The notes: generated from the letters alone by a model not told the origin. DNA of 42,827 bases from Muribaculaceae bacterium (GCA_017626045.1 JAGAJP010000027.1:1-42827); one strand, 5' to 3'; positions 8,245-16,570 are shown, numbered from the stretch's first letter. Numbers and translations: made by a program.

Positions 8245-10425
8245 TCAGTTGCCCATATCCGAAAGGAACTTGATGCGGACAAGCCTGATTTCCTCCTCGG
8301 TGTATTCATCGCCGAGATTCTGGATAGCCTCCTCGAGATTGTCTTCTTCTGTCTCGCTGAAGTAATCTATAATGTCTTCTTCCACTCCCTCCTCAAGCAC
8401 ATCCTTGAGGAAGTAGTCAATATTTATCTTTATTCCGGCGGCAACGATAGCCTCGAGTTCGTCGAGAAGCTCATCGAAGTCAAGGCCCTTTCCTTCGGCG
8501 AGTTGGTCGAGGGCGATTTTCCTGTCGATACCGGAAATGAGATAAACCTTCAGTTTCGATTTGTTTGGCATCATGCGCACCTTGAAATCTTCCGGACGCA
8601 CGATGTCGTTGGCCTTTACATATTCCTTTATAGTGTCAATGAATTCGGCTCCGAACCGTTTCGCCTTGCCGTTGCCGACACCCGGGATGTATGCGAGTTC
8701 CTCCATGGTGACGGGATAAGTGGTTGCCATAGCCTCGAGGGAAGCCTCCTGGAACACCACGTATGGAGGGAGGTCGAATCTGCGGGCGATTTTCTTTCTG
8801 AGGTCGATAAGAATTTTGTAAAGCACCTCGTCGGCGGCGCCTCCGCCCGCCTCCGGCTGAGGCTCGGGATCGGAGTCAGAGATGTCGGAGTCTTCCACCA
8901 CCTTGAAATTCGGGGATGGATTCTTGATAAACTTTTTACCTTTTGCGGTCACTTTTAGGATACCGTAGTTTTCAAGGTCGCGTTTGAGATAACCGGCGAT
9001 GTCAGCCTGACGTATCACGGCTGCAAGGAACCTTTCGTCGGTGTTAGGCATGCATCCGAATACATCGAGCTGATCGTGTTCGTTAGCGCGTATTTCGTCG
9101 GTAGCGCGTCCGATCATGACGCAAGTGATGTATTCGGCCTTGAATTTTTCTTTTAGAGCGAGGGCCGTCTCGATGACGGCGCAAAGTTCTTCTGTTGCTT
9201 CCACAAGTGTTTTAGGATGTTTGCAATTGTCGCAGTTGCCACAATTGTCATTTTCATAGTTTTCACCGAAATAATGCAGGAGTATTCGGCGTCGGCACAC
9301 CGACGACTCGGCATAGGCGGCGGTCTCAATGAGCAGCTGCCTGCCGATCTCCTGTTCGGCCGGGGTTTTAGAGATCATTAGTTTGTCTAATTTCTGAAGG
9401 TCCTTGCGCGAATAGAAAGCGACGCATACGCCTTCGCCACCGTCGCGGCCGGCACGCCCGGTCTCCTGATAGTATCCCTCGAGACTCTTGGGAATGTCGT
9501 AGTGGATGACATATCTGACGTCGGGCTTGTCGATACCCATACCGAAAGCGATTGTGGCGACAATGACGTCTACATCCTCGTTGAGGAAAGCGTCCTGGTT
9601 TTCGCTTCGCTGGGCTGAGTCCATACCGGCATGGTATGGGAGCGCCTTGATGTTGTTGACCTTCAGAAGCTCAGCCAGTTCCTCCACTTTCTTTCTGCTC
9701 AGGCAATAGACGATACCGCTTTTGCCCGGGCGCTGCTTGATGAAGCGGATTATGTTGGCGTCGATTTCTTTAGTCTTTGGTCTTACTTCATAATATAGGT
9801 TTTCTCTGTTGAAACTTGATTTAAAAATACTCGCGTCCAGCATGCCGAGGTTCTTCTGAATGTCATGCTGCACCTTAGGAGTTGCGGTTGCGGTGAGGGC
9901 GATAACCGGCCTGAGACCTACCTTCGCGATGATTGGACGGATTTTGCGGTATTCCGGTCTGAAATCGTGTCCCCACTCCGAGATGCAGTGAGCCTCGTCA
10001 ACGGCATAGAAAGATATGTCCACGTTGCGGAGAAAAGCCACGTTCTCATCCTTTGTGAGCGACTCTGGAGCCACATAGAGGAGTTTTGTCTTACCGGCTA
10101 TGATGTCTTTCTTCACCTTCTCCACCGCCGAACGCGACAGGGAGGAGTTAAGGAAATGCGCCACGCCGTCATATTCCGAGAAGTTTCTGATGGCGTCGAC
10201 CTGATTTTTCATCAGGGCGATGAGAGGGGAGATCACGATAGCCGTGCCTCTTGATATGAGGGCAGGCAACTGGTAGCAGAGCGATTTGCCCCCGCCGGTG
10301 GGCATAAGCACAAAGACATCGTTGCCATCAAGCAGAGACTCTATGATCTGCCGCTGCTGGCCTTTAAATGTGCTGAAACCAAAATGTTGTGTCAGTGCGT
10401 CTGAGAGTAAATCGGATACTGCCAT
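8245..10425 (-). CDS. recQ: ATP-dependent DNA helicase RecQ
   Basis: This is a 3'-to-5' DNA helicase for recombination and fork repair, 726 residues long. In order it has the Q-motif and Walker A (MPTGGGKSLCYQLPAL), the DEAH box (FYAVDEAHCISEWGHDFR), motif V/VI (GMGIDKPDVRYVIHYDIP; QETGRAGRDG), a zinc-binding cysteine set (CRRRILLHYFG, then CGNCDNC), a winged-helix region and an HRDC domain (about 555-630, PYVVFQEASLEAMA...). An acidic tail of about 100 residues follows (EEDIIDYFSETEEDN), typical of Bacteroidales RecQ rather than the E. coli form. I chose ATG 10425, because upstream in-frame sequence to 10503 overlaps the promoter. Confidence 0.95.
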   Translation of the reverse strand: MAVSDLLSDALTQHFGFSTFKGQQRQIIESLLDGNDVFVLMPTGGGKSLCYQLPALISRGTAIVISPLIALMKNQVDAIRNFSEYDGVAHFLNSSLSRSAVEKVKKDIIAGKTKLLYVAPESLTKDENVAFLRNVDISFYAVDEAHCISEWGHDFRPEYRKIRPIIAKVGLRPVIALTATATPKVQHDIQKNLGMLDASIFKSSFNRENLYYEVRPKTKEIDANIIRFIKQRPGKSGIVYCLSRKKVEELAELLKVNNIKALPYHAGMDSAQRSENQDAFLNEDVDVIVATIAFGMGIDKPDVRYVIHYDIPKSLEGYYQETGRAGRDGGEGVCVAFYSRKDLQKLDKLMISKTPAEQEIGRQLLIETAAYAESSVCRRRILLHYFGENYENDNCGNCDNCKHPKTLVEATEELCAVIETALALKEKFKAEYITCVMIGRATDEIRANEHDQLDVFGCMPNTDERFLAAVIRQADIAGYLKRDLENYGILKVTAKGKKFIKNPSPNFKVVEDSDISDSDPEPQPEAGGGAADEVLYKILIDLRKKIARRFDLPPYVVFQEASLEAMATTYPVTMEELAYIPGVGNGKAKRFGAEFIDTIKEYVKANDIVRPEDFKVRMMPNKSKLKVYLISGIDRKIALDQLAEGKGLDFDELLDELEAIVAAGIKINIDYFLKDVLEEGVEEDIIDYFSETEEDNLEEAIQNLGDEYTEEEIRLVRIKFLSDMGN

Positions 10426-10473
10426 ATATTCAAGGATTGAGGAGCGGATTTCGCCGCTTTCGTGGATACTACA

Positions 10474-10504
10474 CAAAATTAATGATTTTTTTCGAAACCA
10501 CAAA
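10474..10504 (-). promoter_or_regulatory. recQ promoter
   Basis: On the minus strand, -33 TTTG (10501-10504), a 19-base spacer and -7 TAATTTTG (10474-10481) give an exact consensus match about 50 bases ahead of ATG 10425. Confidence 0.78.
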
Positions 10505-10590
10505 TTAATTTCGAAAAAACATAGCGATAATTATACACAAAAGAATACCCGATACACTCGGGGAGTGCATTGCGAGGTATGTTTTTTCTA

Positions 10591-10790
10591 ATCACGCAGA
10601 TGCGCAAAGACGCTGAGTTTCTCTGACTTGTGGAATTTTTTTGAGTGAGTGAAGCGCGCTGAGGCGGCGTGCTTCGCTTGCCGCTGCTCCCGACTCAGTG
10701 TGGCTTCGCTCTTGGGTAGGAGTTCGCGCGTGAGAGCGCGGAGGGAGCGGCCTCGGGACGCGACGTGTTGTCTTTGCGGATTTGCATGAG
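10591..10790. repeat. Non-coding element with imperfect terminal inverted repeats
   Basis: The left end (10591-10610, ATCACGCAGATGCGCAAAGA) and the reverse complement of the right end (10771-10790) agree at 16 of 20 positions. The interior is GC-rich and can fold into several hairpins (for example CGCGC...GCGCG near 10725-10740). No open frame is credible. The size and ends resemble a MITE or other small dispersed element. The ends also recall the CGCAAAGACGC-type sequence often seen near GxxExxY genes, but that link is from memory and unproven. Confidence 0.45.
10741..10768 (-). repeat. 28-nt intergenic motif, copy 1
   Basis: The reverse complement of this segment matches 14145-14172 at 26 of 28 positions (ACACGTCGCGTCC, then GAGG, then CGCTCCCTC). 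It lies within the 10591-10790 element. Confidence 0.7.
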
Positions 10791-11029
10791 AGGTTTAAAT
10801 CACTTCGCGAGGTACGTCTTTGTTTCATTTTGACGTGGATTAGTGGTTGGACATCGGGAGGGGTACCCGGTTTCCTTCTTCACTTATTGAAAAGAATCAG
10901 ATGAGCGTACTTGAAAATCCTAAAGAAAGTTAAGAATAAATGACAAATTAAACCATTTCGCCGGATGGTGGTCATAAACACGTAAACAATCGAAAAACAG
11001 AAATAAATCGAAATAAAAACAGAAACAAC

Positions 11030-11049
11030 GAAGTCGACAGAACGACTTC
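11030..11049 (+). promoter_or_regulatory. Leader hairpin before the Cys-rich gene
   Basis: GAAGTCG (11030-11036) and CGACTTC (11043-11049) form a perfect 7-bp stem with loop ACAGAA, ending 16 bases before ATG 11066 and next to the AAGGA-like ribosome site. A DNA-binding dyad is the alternative reading. Confidence 0.4.
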
Positions 11050-11065
11050 ATAAATTAAGGAAACG

Positions 11066-11716
11066 ATGAAAAGAATATTAATGACACTTTCACTTGCCGC
11101 TATGCTGGCAATTCCGTTGATCACCAACGCCCAGGAGGCTACCCCCTGCAAGAAAGGCGACAAGTCCGCAATATGCTGCCAGGCAAAGGGCAACGCACAG
11201 TGCAAACAGGAATGCAAAGGCAATTGCACACCCGAGTGCAAGGCAAAGTGTGAGGCTCAGGGTAAAGCCGAATGTAAGGCTCAGTGTAAGGCTCAGGGCA
11301 ATGCCCTGTGTAAAGCAGCCAAAGACTCATGCAAGGCAGCTACTCCTTGCAAGAAAGTATGCCGTGACGCCCGCAAGGCGAAAGGCAAGAAACATGTCGA
11401 CATAAGGAAGAAAGGACACAGAAGCGACCGTCATGGCAAGATGATGAGCCGCAGAGACGGACAGAACGTTCTCTTCGAGGGTATCACACTGACCGCCGAG
11501 CAGCAGCAGAAGATGCAGTCGCTGAGAGAGCAGCAGCGCGCCGACGGCCGCAAGGCTAAAGCCGACATGAAAGCCCAAAAGTCGGAAGATCGTCAGAAAA
11601 GGTTTGCCGCCTACGAAAAGGAAGTGGAGAAAATCCTGACCCCCGAACAGTACAAGCAATATGAGGCAAACAAAGCGGCAATGAAAGAGCGCCGCATGAA
11701 AAAAGCCAACCGCTGA
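11066..11716 (+). CDS. Secreted Cys-rich, Spy-like (LTxxQ) protein
   Basis: This 216-residue protein has a clear signal peptide (MKRILMTLSLAAMLAIPLIT, cleavage after about residue 23, TNAQ|E). Residues 28-99 hold 14 cysteines in a Lys/Ala/Gln-rich repeat. The run 46, 50, 54, 58, 62 is spaced exactly four apart, followed by 70, 74, 82, 89, 95 and 99. The C-terminal half (about 133-216) is basic and helical, with LTAEQQQKMQSLREQQ and ILTPEQYKQYEANK, the paired LTxxQ pattern of Spy/CpxP-type periplasmic chaperones. There is no CxxCH, so haem c is unlikely. The cysteine region suggests metal binding or a disulphide-linked scaffold (inference). It is monocistronic, with a long leader and a hairpin terminator candidate after it. 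Confidence 0.75.
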   Translation: MKRILMTLSLAAMLAIPLITNAQEATPCKKGDKSAICCQAKGNAQCKQECKGNCTPECKAKCEAQGKAECKAQCKAQGNALCKAAKDSCKAATPCKKVCRDARKAKGKKHVDIRKKGHRSDRHGKMMSRRDGQNVLFEGITLTAEQQQKMQSLREQQRADGRKAKADMKAQKSEDRQKRFAAYEKEVEKILTPEQYKQYEANKAAMKERRMKKANR

Positions 11717-11739
11717 CACATCGACTATATATACAATGG

Positions 11740-11763
11740 ACCCCGACTTTCATAAGCCGGGGT
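11740..11763. terminator. Probable bidirectional terminator
   Basis: ACCCCGACTT (11740-11749) pairs with AAGCCGGGGT (11754-11763) except for one A-C mismatch, with a 4-base loop and a T-rich tail (TTAACTTTATT). It lies between the converging Cys-rich and DUF3237 genes. Confidence 0.6.
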
Positions 11764-11769
11764 TTAACT

Positions 11770-12279
11770 TTATTCCGCCACCCAGACTCTGAGATGGACG
11801 ATACCTTTGCCGAATCCGATAGGGCGGCAAACGAAGATGCGGTTGTTGAGCCAATCATACGGGGAGTCTACCGGAGCCTCGAAGCGAGGCGAGGTAGTGA
11901 AGTATTGACCTTTCTCCAACGGCACACTGACTCCCTGATTCCTGACGTTGACCATTACGGAATCGGATGTTAGAATGGTATAGATGGCGTCGTATTTCAC
12001 TCTGCCTCTGACGGTGTCGACCATTTGATAGTCGGCTCCACCCGGAAGAATACTTGCCGAGATTCCGCCGTCGACATATCCGCCGGAAATCGGTATCATG
12101 ACTCTTTTACCGCCCGGCACTTCGCCCGCGAGTCTCGCTTCGCCACATTCGGCATGGATGTCGAAAACATGGCGCAATGCGGGAGCTTGAGGTGGCTCGG
12201 GGCTTGCGCAGAATATAGTGGAAAACATCACTAATAGAGAGGCAAAGGTTTTGCGGGAAATGAGTCTGATCAAATTCAT
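11770..12279 (-). CDS. DUF3237 family protein, exported
   Basis: This 169-residue protein has an N-terminal hydrophobic segment (MNLIRLISRKTFASLLVMFS then TIFC) suggesting export. Cys24 could be a weak lipobox, but Phe at -1 is unusual, so a lipoprotein is not certain. The rest is a complete DUF3237 beta-barrel: PGGKRVMIPISGGYVDGG, ILPGGADYQMV, YDAIYTILTSD, VRNQGV, YFTTSPRFEAP, YDWLNNRIFVC. Biochemical function is unknown for the family. I chose ATG 12279; the longer frame to 12354 runs through a likely promoter region (CAAATTTA at 12295-12302, which is TAAATTTG on the minus strand). It is divergent from the esterase gene. Confidence 0.8.
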   Translation of the reverse strand: MNLIRLISRKTFASLLVMFSTIFCASPEPPQAPALRHVFDIHAECGEARLAGEVPGGKRVMIPISGGYVDGGISASILPGGADYQMVDTVRGRVKYDAIYTILTSDSVMVNVRNQGVSVPLEKGQYFTTSPRFEAPVDSPYDWLNNRIFVCRPIGFGKGIVHLRVWVAE

Positions 12280-12323
12280 AGTTTTTTTATTTTGCAAATT
12301 TACAATTTTTCGAGATATTTTAC

Positions 12324-12331
12324 TAATTTTG
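12324..12331 (+). promoter_or_regulatory. -7 box for the esterase gene
   Basis: TAATTTTG lies 77 bases before ATG 12409. No clear -33 element is visible at the usual distance. Confidence 0.4.
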
Positions 12332-12408
12332 TAGGAAAGAAGTCTAAACTTCAAAAAGAGACCGGCTGTAAATGAATAAAAGGTAGTAAAAACATCAACC
12401 CATCAACC

Positions 12409-14037
12409 ATGAAAATAAAGACCGTATTGCTGTCTATGGCATTGCTCATGTCGATGCCCCTGCTCTGCTCAGGCTCAGAGAATGAATGTAGGAAAGTGAA
12501 ACAGATCGACAACGGAGGAAGCGGAATGTTTCGCGCTGTCGCCGTGTCGGAAGAATCACTGCCCGGTTTTGTCGTGTATAGACCCGAAGACATGCTCCGG
12601 GCATCGGCAAGAGAAAACAAACTTCCTATATTGATATGGTGCAACGGAGCTTGCTCCGACACCTCCATCGATTATGAGCGGATGCTCGTGGACCTGGCAT
12701 CGCACGGCTATGTGGTAATAGCGCTCGGAGACATTAAGTTTACACCCGATGAACGTGTCGTAGCCCACACAACCCAGGAGATGGTAAGGAAAGCGATAGA
12801 CTGGATCAAAGGAGAGTCGGCGAGAGACAACAGTCCCTATAAGGGTAATGTGGACACCGAGAGGATAGCTGCCGCCGGACACTCCTGCGGAGGAGCGCAG
12901 GTTCTCGCCAACGCGAGCGACAGCGACCTGAAGACGTGTCTGATCCTGAACGCCGGAATGGGAGACATGGAGATGGCGGGCGCATCGCGAGAATCGCTGT
13001 GTCACCTGACGGTTCCGGTGCTATACATGACGGGAGGACCGGAAGATGTGGCTTACAGCAACGCTCTTCTCGACTATGACAGAATCTCGGGCGTGCCCGT
13101 GACACACGCCGACCTGGCTACCGCCGGACATGGAGGCACCTACCACGAGCAGGGAGGAGGCGATTTCGGCAGAATGGTCCGAGACTGGCTCGACTGGCAA
13201 CTGAAAGGAAAGGAATCAAACAAACGCATCTTCGCGCAAAACGACACAATGACATATCCGGGATGGACTATCAGAAGCAAAGGCTACGGCAACAATGTGA
13301 GGGAATACATCATCCCGGCAGAAGGGAAGAATGTCTATGGCATAGAGGCAACACCTGAAGGTGAGGGTAAAAAGGGAGTCGCCATAATAAGCCACGGATT
13401 CAACGGAAACCATTATTTCGGACGCGACTATTTCGACACCCTCAACAGTTTAGGCTACATCGCCTACACGTTCGACTTCCCATGCGGCAGCGTCTGGAGC
13501 CGCAGCGACAACAATACCGTCAATATGTCGGTGATAGACGAGAAAAACACCCTTAAGTCGATTGTCGGTCATTATCTCGAGCGTCCGGACGTGGACAAGG
13601 AAAGAATCGTACTTATTGGCGAAAGCCAGGGAGGACTTGTATCGGCGCTTGCCGCCGGAGAACTGCAGGACACGGTGAGCAGTCTTGTGCTGATTTATCC
13701 CGCGCTCTGCATCCCCGACGACTGGAACAACCGCTACAAAACCGAAGCCGACATACCAGAAGTGACCGACATGTGGAAAGTGCCCATAGGTCGCCGTTAC
13801 TTCCTGGAAGTAAGAGGCCTGGACGTTTACGGGCTCATAACCCGCTATCAGGGACCCGTACAGATAATCCACGGCTCAAAAGACCCGATAGTACCCTTAA
13901 GATACTCTGAAGACGCCATGAAGCGCTACCGCGACGCCCACCTCGGCGTGATACCCGGAGCCGGCCACGGCTTCAACCCGAAAGAACGCGAAGTATCCAC
14001 CACCTTCGTCAAAGAATTCCTCGAATCCCAAAAATAA
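12409..14037 (+). CDS. Two-domain alpha/beta hydrolase (tandem esterase)
   Basis: This is a secreted protein of 542 residues with signal peptide MKIKTVLLSMALLMSMPLLC followed by SGSE; the Cys20 context LLCS is a weak lipobox. It contains two complete alpha/beta-hydrolase domains. Domain 1 (about 40-268) has GHSCGG with nucleophile Ser159, a likely acid at Asp213 (GGPEDV) and His241 (AGHGG). Domain 2 (about 290-540) has SHGFNGN, GESQGG with Ser406, Asp492 (HGSKDPIVP) and His520 (GAGHGF), the layout of feruloyl/cinnamoyl esterases. Domain 1 is closer to dienelactone hydrolase/PAF-acetylhydrolase-type chlorophyllase folds. Substrates are not predictable; dietary plant esters are a reasonable guess for domain 2. 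It is apparently a single-gene unit. Confidence 0.82.
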   Translation: MKIKTVLLSMALLMSMPLLCSGSENECRKVKQIDNGGSGMFRAVAVSEESLPGFVVYRPEDMLRASARENKLPILIWCNGACSDTSIDYERMLVDLASHGYVVIALGDIKFTPDERVVAHTTQEMVRKAIDWIKGESARDNSPYKGNVDTERIAAAGHSCGGAQVLANASDSDLKTCLILNAGMGDMEMAGASRESLCHLTVPVLYMTGGPEDVAYSNALLDYDRISGVPVTHADLATAGHGGTYHEQGGGDFGRMVRDWLDWQLKGKESNKRIFAQNDTMTYPGWTIRSKGYGNNVREYIIPAEGKNVYGIEATPEGEGKKGVAIISHGFNGNHYFGRDYFDTLNSLGYIAYTFDFPCGSVWSRSDNNTVNMSVIDEKNTLKSIVGHYLERPDVDKERIVLIGESQGGLVSALAAGELQDTVSSLVLIYPALCIPDDWNNRYKTEADIPEVTDMWKVPIGRRYFLEVRGLDVYGLITRYQGPVQIIHGSKDPIVPLRYSEDAMKRYRDAHLGVIPGAGHGFNPKEREVSTTFVKEFLESQK

Positions 14038-14144
14038 CCTAACGCCATCTAAAGCAGTGCGTGCTGTAGCGTAAATACTTTAATTCACGGTTTCAATTGT
14101 CGAACCATCGTCGCCCAAGTCTAAAACCCAATTATGCATTGTCT

Positions 14145-14172
14145 ACACGTCGCGTCCGGAGGTCGCTCCCTC
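14145..14172 (+). repeat. 28-nt intergenic motif, copy 2
   Basis: It matches the reverse complement of 10741-10768 at 26 of 28 positions. Here it is followed by CACATCGCGACGCGTGT, so ACACGTCGCG can pair with CGCGACG(CG)TGT to form a hairpin with a small bulge. Confidence 0.7.
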
Positions 14173-14284
14173 CACATCGCGACGCGTGTATGCTATTCTG
14201 TGTGAATTGTCGTTTTTTTACGTAGGATATCTGACATTTCATGTGTCGTTCATGTGTCGTTCTCGGGTCATAAACTGTGATTGC

Positions 14285-14315
14285 TTGGTGAATTGGGATT
14301 TTTTTGTTAATTTTG
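14285..14315 (+). promoter_or_regulatory. tig promoter
   Basis: -33 TTG (14285-14287), a 20-base spacer and -7 TAATTTTG (14308-14315) match the Bacteroidetes consensus. The leader to ATG 14462 is about 140 bases, long for this window. A tandem ATGTGTCGTTC repeat lies just upstream (14238-14262). Confidence 0.72.
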
Positions 14316-14461
14316 CGCAATAAAACCCAATATTGATTAAGATAATCAATAATCGCTGATTTGTTTGGCACAGGAATTGTTATTACTTCAGCACATGCTG
14401 GCGAAAGCAAGAACCGCTGCAAACGGCAATAGAAAACAGGAATAAAATATATAAGACCAAA

Positions 14462-15817
14462 ATGAACGTAACGTTTGAAAAAATCGACGAGGTCAACGGC
14501 CTCGTGACAGTAGAACTGGTGAAGGCTGACTATGCCGACCAGGTGAAGAAGGCTCTGAAAAACATAGCCAAGAACCGTCCCGAACCCGGCTTCCGTCCCG
14601 GCCATACCCCTATGGGTCTGATTGAAAAGAAATATGGCGAGGCTGTGAAATACGACGAAGTCAACAAAGCTACCTCAGAGGCAATATACAATTATATAAA
14701 GGACAACAAGCTCCGCGTCCTCGGCAATCCCATGCCGGAGGCCGACGAGAATTTCAATATCAAAAACGACGACTTCACCTTCAAATTCAAAGTAGGTCTT
14801 GCGCCTGAAATCAAAGCTAATGTAGGCAAGGACATGACCGTGCCCTACTACAACATCGAGGTGACCGACAAGATGGTGGAAGACCAGGACCAGAACCTTC
14901 GCCGTCGTTTCGGCAAGCAGGAGTCCGGCGAAGAGGTTGACGAGAAGGCTGTGGTCAAAGGCACCATTACCGAGCTCAACGAGGACGGCAGCGTGAAGGA
15001 AGGCGGAATCGTTGTGGAAGACGGCATCCTCTCGCCCGAGCACTTCAAAAACGACGAGCAGAAAGCGCTCTTCATCGGCAAGAAGAAAGGTGAGAAGACT
15101 GTCTTCAACCCGGCTGTAGCAAGCGGCGACAACGAGGTAGAGCTCAGTTCGATGCTTCATATCGACAAGGGTGATGTCCCCAACCACAAGGGCAACTTTG
15201 AGTTTGAGATCAAAGACATCATCGTGCTTAAGCCCGCAGAGCTGAACGAGGAATACTACGAGCATCTCTTCGGCAAAGACGCAGTGAAAGACGAAGAAGG
15301 ATACCGCGCTAAAGTGAAGGACATGATCGCCATGCAGCTTCACAACGACAGCGACTTCCGCTTCACAATCGACGCTAAAGACGCCATCATGAAAGCAGTC
15401 GGTGACGTCACACTTCCCGACGAAGTGCTCAAGGCATTCCTCATGCAGGCAAACGAAAGCCTCAACAACGAGAACATCGACGAGGAATACGCCAAGGCTC
15501 GTCCTCAGCTTATATGGCAGCTCGTGAGCGATAAGGTTGGTGAAGACCTGAATGTCGAGGTCACCCCTGAAGACGTTCTAGAACTGGCAAAAGCGATAGC
15601 ACGCAACCAGTTTGCTCAGTACGGCATGCCTAACGTGCCTGAGGACATCCTCACCAAGTACGCACAGGAGATAGTGTCGGGCCAGCAGGGCGACCAGGTA
15701 CGCCAGCAGGCGCATGAGACCAAACTGTACTCTTCCATCAAGAACGCTGTCACACTCGACGAGAAGAGCGTATCGGTAGAGGACTTCAACAAACTATTCG
15801 TGCCGGCGGAAGCCTGA
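14462..15817 (+). CDS. tig: Trigger factor
   Basis: This is the ribosome-associated chaperone and peptidyl-prolyl isomerase, 451 residues. The N-terminal ribosome-binding domain starts MNVTFEKIDEVNGLVTVELV and has the signature loop PGFRPGHTPMGLIEKKYG near residues 42-59. The FKBP-type middle domain (about 150-250) is present but divergent, as is usual in Bacteroidetes. The C-terminal helical chaperone arms follow (ELNEEYYEHLFGKDAVKDEE to LFVPAEA). It is first in the conserved order tig-clpP-clpX and has its own promoter, with clpP 48 bases downstream. Confidence 0.95.
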   Translation: MNVTFEKIDEVNGLVTVELVKADYADQVKKALKNIAKNRPEPGFRPGHTPMGLIEKKYGEAVKYDEVNKATSEAIYNYIKDNKLRVLGNPMPEADENFNIKNDDFTFKFKVGLAPEIKANVGKDMTVPYYNIEVTDKMVEDQDQNLRRRFGKQESGEEVDEKAVVKGTITELNEDGSVKEGGIVVEDGILSPEHFKNDEQKALFIGKKKGEKTVFNPAVASGDNEVELSSMLHIDKGDVPNHKGNFEFEIKDIIVLKPAELNEEYYEHLFGKDAVKDEEGYRAKVKDMIAMQLHNDSDFRFTIDAKDAIMKAVGDVTLPDEVLKAFLMQANESLNNENIDEEYAKARPQLIWQLVSDKVGEDLNVEVTPEDVLELAKAIARNQFAQYGMPNVPEDILTKYAQEIVSGQQGDQVRQQAHETKLYSSIKNAVTLDEKSVSVEDFNKLFVPAEA

Positions 15818-15865
15818 CGTCAGTTTGTCGTCGGGACCGAACGGCCCCAAACCAATGAGAACAAT

Positions 15866-16567
15866 ATGAATGATTTTGAAAAATACGCCGTAAAACATAT
15901 CGGCATCAACAGCAACGCGCTCGACGGATACCGCAAGGCGGTGAACGTATCGGCAGGAGCTGTTCTCCCCCACGCGGACTACATGAATCCGTACATTCTG
16001 GAGGAGCGCCAGCTCAATGTGACCCAGATGGACGTGTTCTCGCGCCTCATGATGGACCGCATCATATTTCTGGGCACCCAGGTAACCGACGCGAGCGCCA
16101 ACATCATCCAGGCGCAGCTGCTCTATCTTGACTCGGTAGATCCGGACAAGGACATCTCGCTCTACATCAACTCGCCGGGCGGCTCTGTGTATGCCGGTCT
16201 GGGCATCTACGACACGATGCAGTATGTCAACAGCGATGTCTCCACCATCTGCACCGGCATGGCCGCGTCGATGGCGGCGGTGCTTCTTGTGGCGGGAGAG
16301 AAAGGCAAGCGCTTTGCGCTGCCCCACAGCCGTGTGATGATCCATCAGCCGATGGGAGGCATCCAGGGCCAGGCTTCCGACATAGAGATAACCGCCAGGG
16401 AGATACTGAAACTGAAAGACGAGCTGTATCGCATCATAGCCAGCCACAGCGGCCAGAGCATCGAGAAAGTGTCGGCAGACAGCGACCGCGACTACTGGAT
16501 GATAGCCTCCGAGGCAAAGGAATACGGCATGATCGACAAGATTCTGGAAAACCAGAAGAAGAAGTAA
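15866..16567 (+). CDS. clpP: ATP-dependent Clp protease proteolytic subunit
   Basis: This is a serine peptidase that forms a double-heptamer barrel and works with ClpX. It has 233 residues and a full catalytic triad: Ser135 (GMAASMAA), His160 (MIHQP) and Asp209 (DRDYWM), with E. coli-like spacing (25 and 74 residues). The oligomerisation region [22 protein letters not shown] is intact. The first 40 or so residues before the conserved core are longer than in E. coli and may be a propeptide or lineage-specific extension. ATG 15866 is the only sensible start. It lies 3 bases upstream of clpX. Confidence 0.96.
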   Translation: MNDFEKYAVKHIGINSNALDGYRKAVNVSAGAVLPHADYMNPYILEERQLNVTQMDVFSRLMMDRIIFLGTQVTDASANIIQAQLLYLDSVDPDKDISLYINSPGGSVYAGLGIYDTMQYVNSDVSTICTGMAASMAAVLLVAGEKGKRFALPHSRVMIHQPMGGIQGQASDIEITAREILKLKDELYRIIASHSGQSIEKVSADSDRDYWMIASEAKEYGMIDKILENQKKK

Positions 16568-16570
16568 CCT

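Larger units (their letters stand above)
10426..11065. other. 640-base intergenic region between recQ and the Cys-rich gene
   Basis: No supported gene lies here. It holds the recQ promoter (10474-10504), a roughly 200-base GC-rich non-coding element with imperfect terminal inverted repeats (10591-10790), and the long leader of the cysteine-rich gene with two possible hairpins (10940-10975 and 11030-11049). The open frame at 10592-10828 on the minus strand has low-complexity Arg/Ser-rich content and is not credible as a protein. Confidence 0.7.
14038..14461. other. 424-base intergenic region before tig
   Basis: No gene is seen. The region holds the second copy of a 28-nt motif (14145-14172) inside a larger imperfect dyad (14145-14190), an 11-bp tandem repeat (14238-14262), and the tig promoter (14285-14315) followed by a leader of about 140 bases. 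No terminator with a T-run is evident after the esterase stop. Confidence 0.7.

Noticed and set aside
10592..10828. 78-residue frame on the minus strand within the non-coding element
   Set aside because: Arg/Ser-rich low-complexity translation, no promoter or ribosome site, and it spans the terminal repeats of the element.
11066..11716. Cytochrome c or metallothionein assignment for the Cys-rich protein
   Set aside because: No CxxCH motif, and metallothioneins are much smaller and lack a signal peptide and the LTxxQ half.
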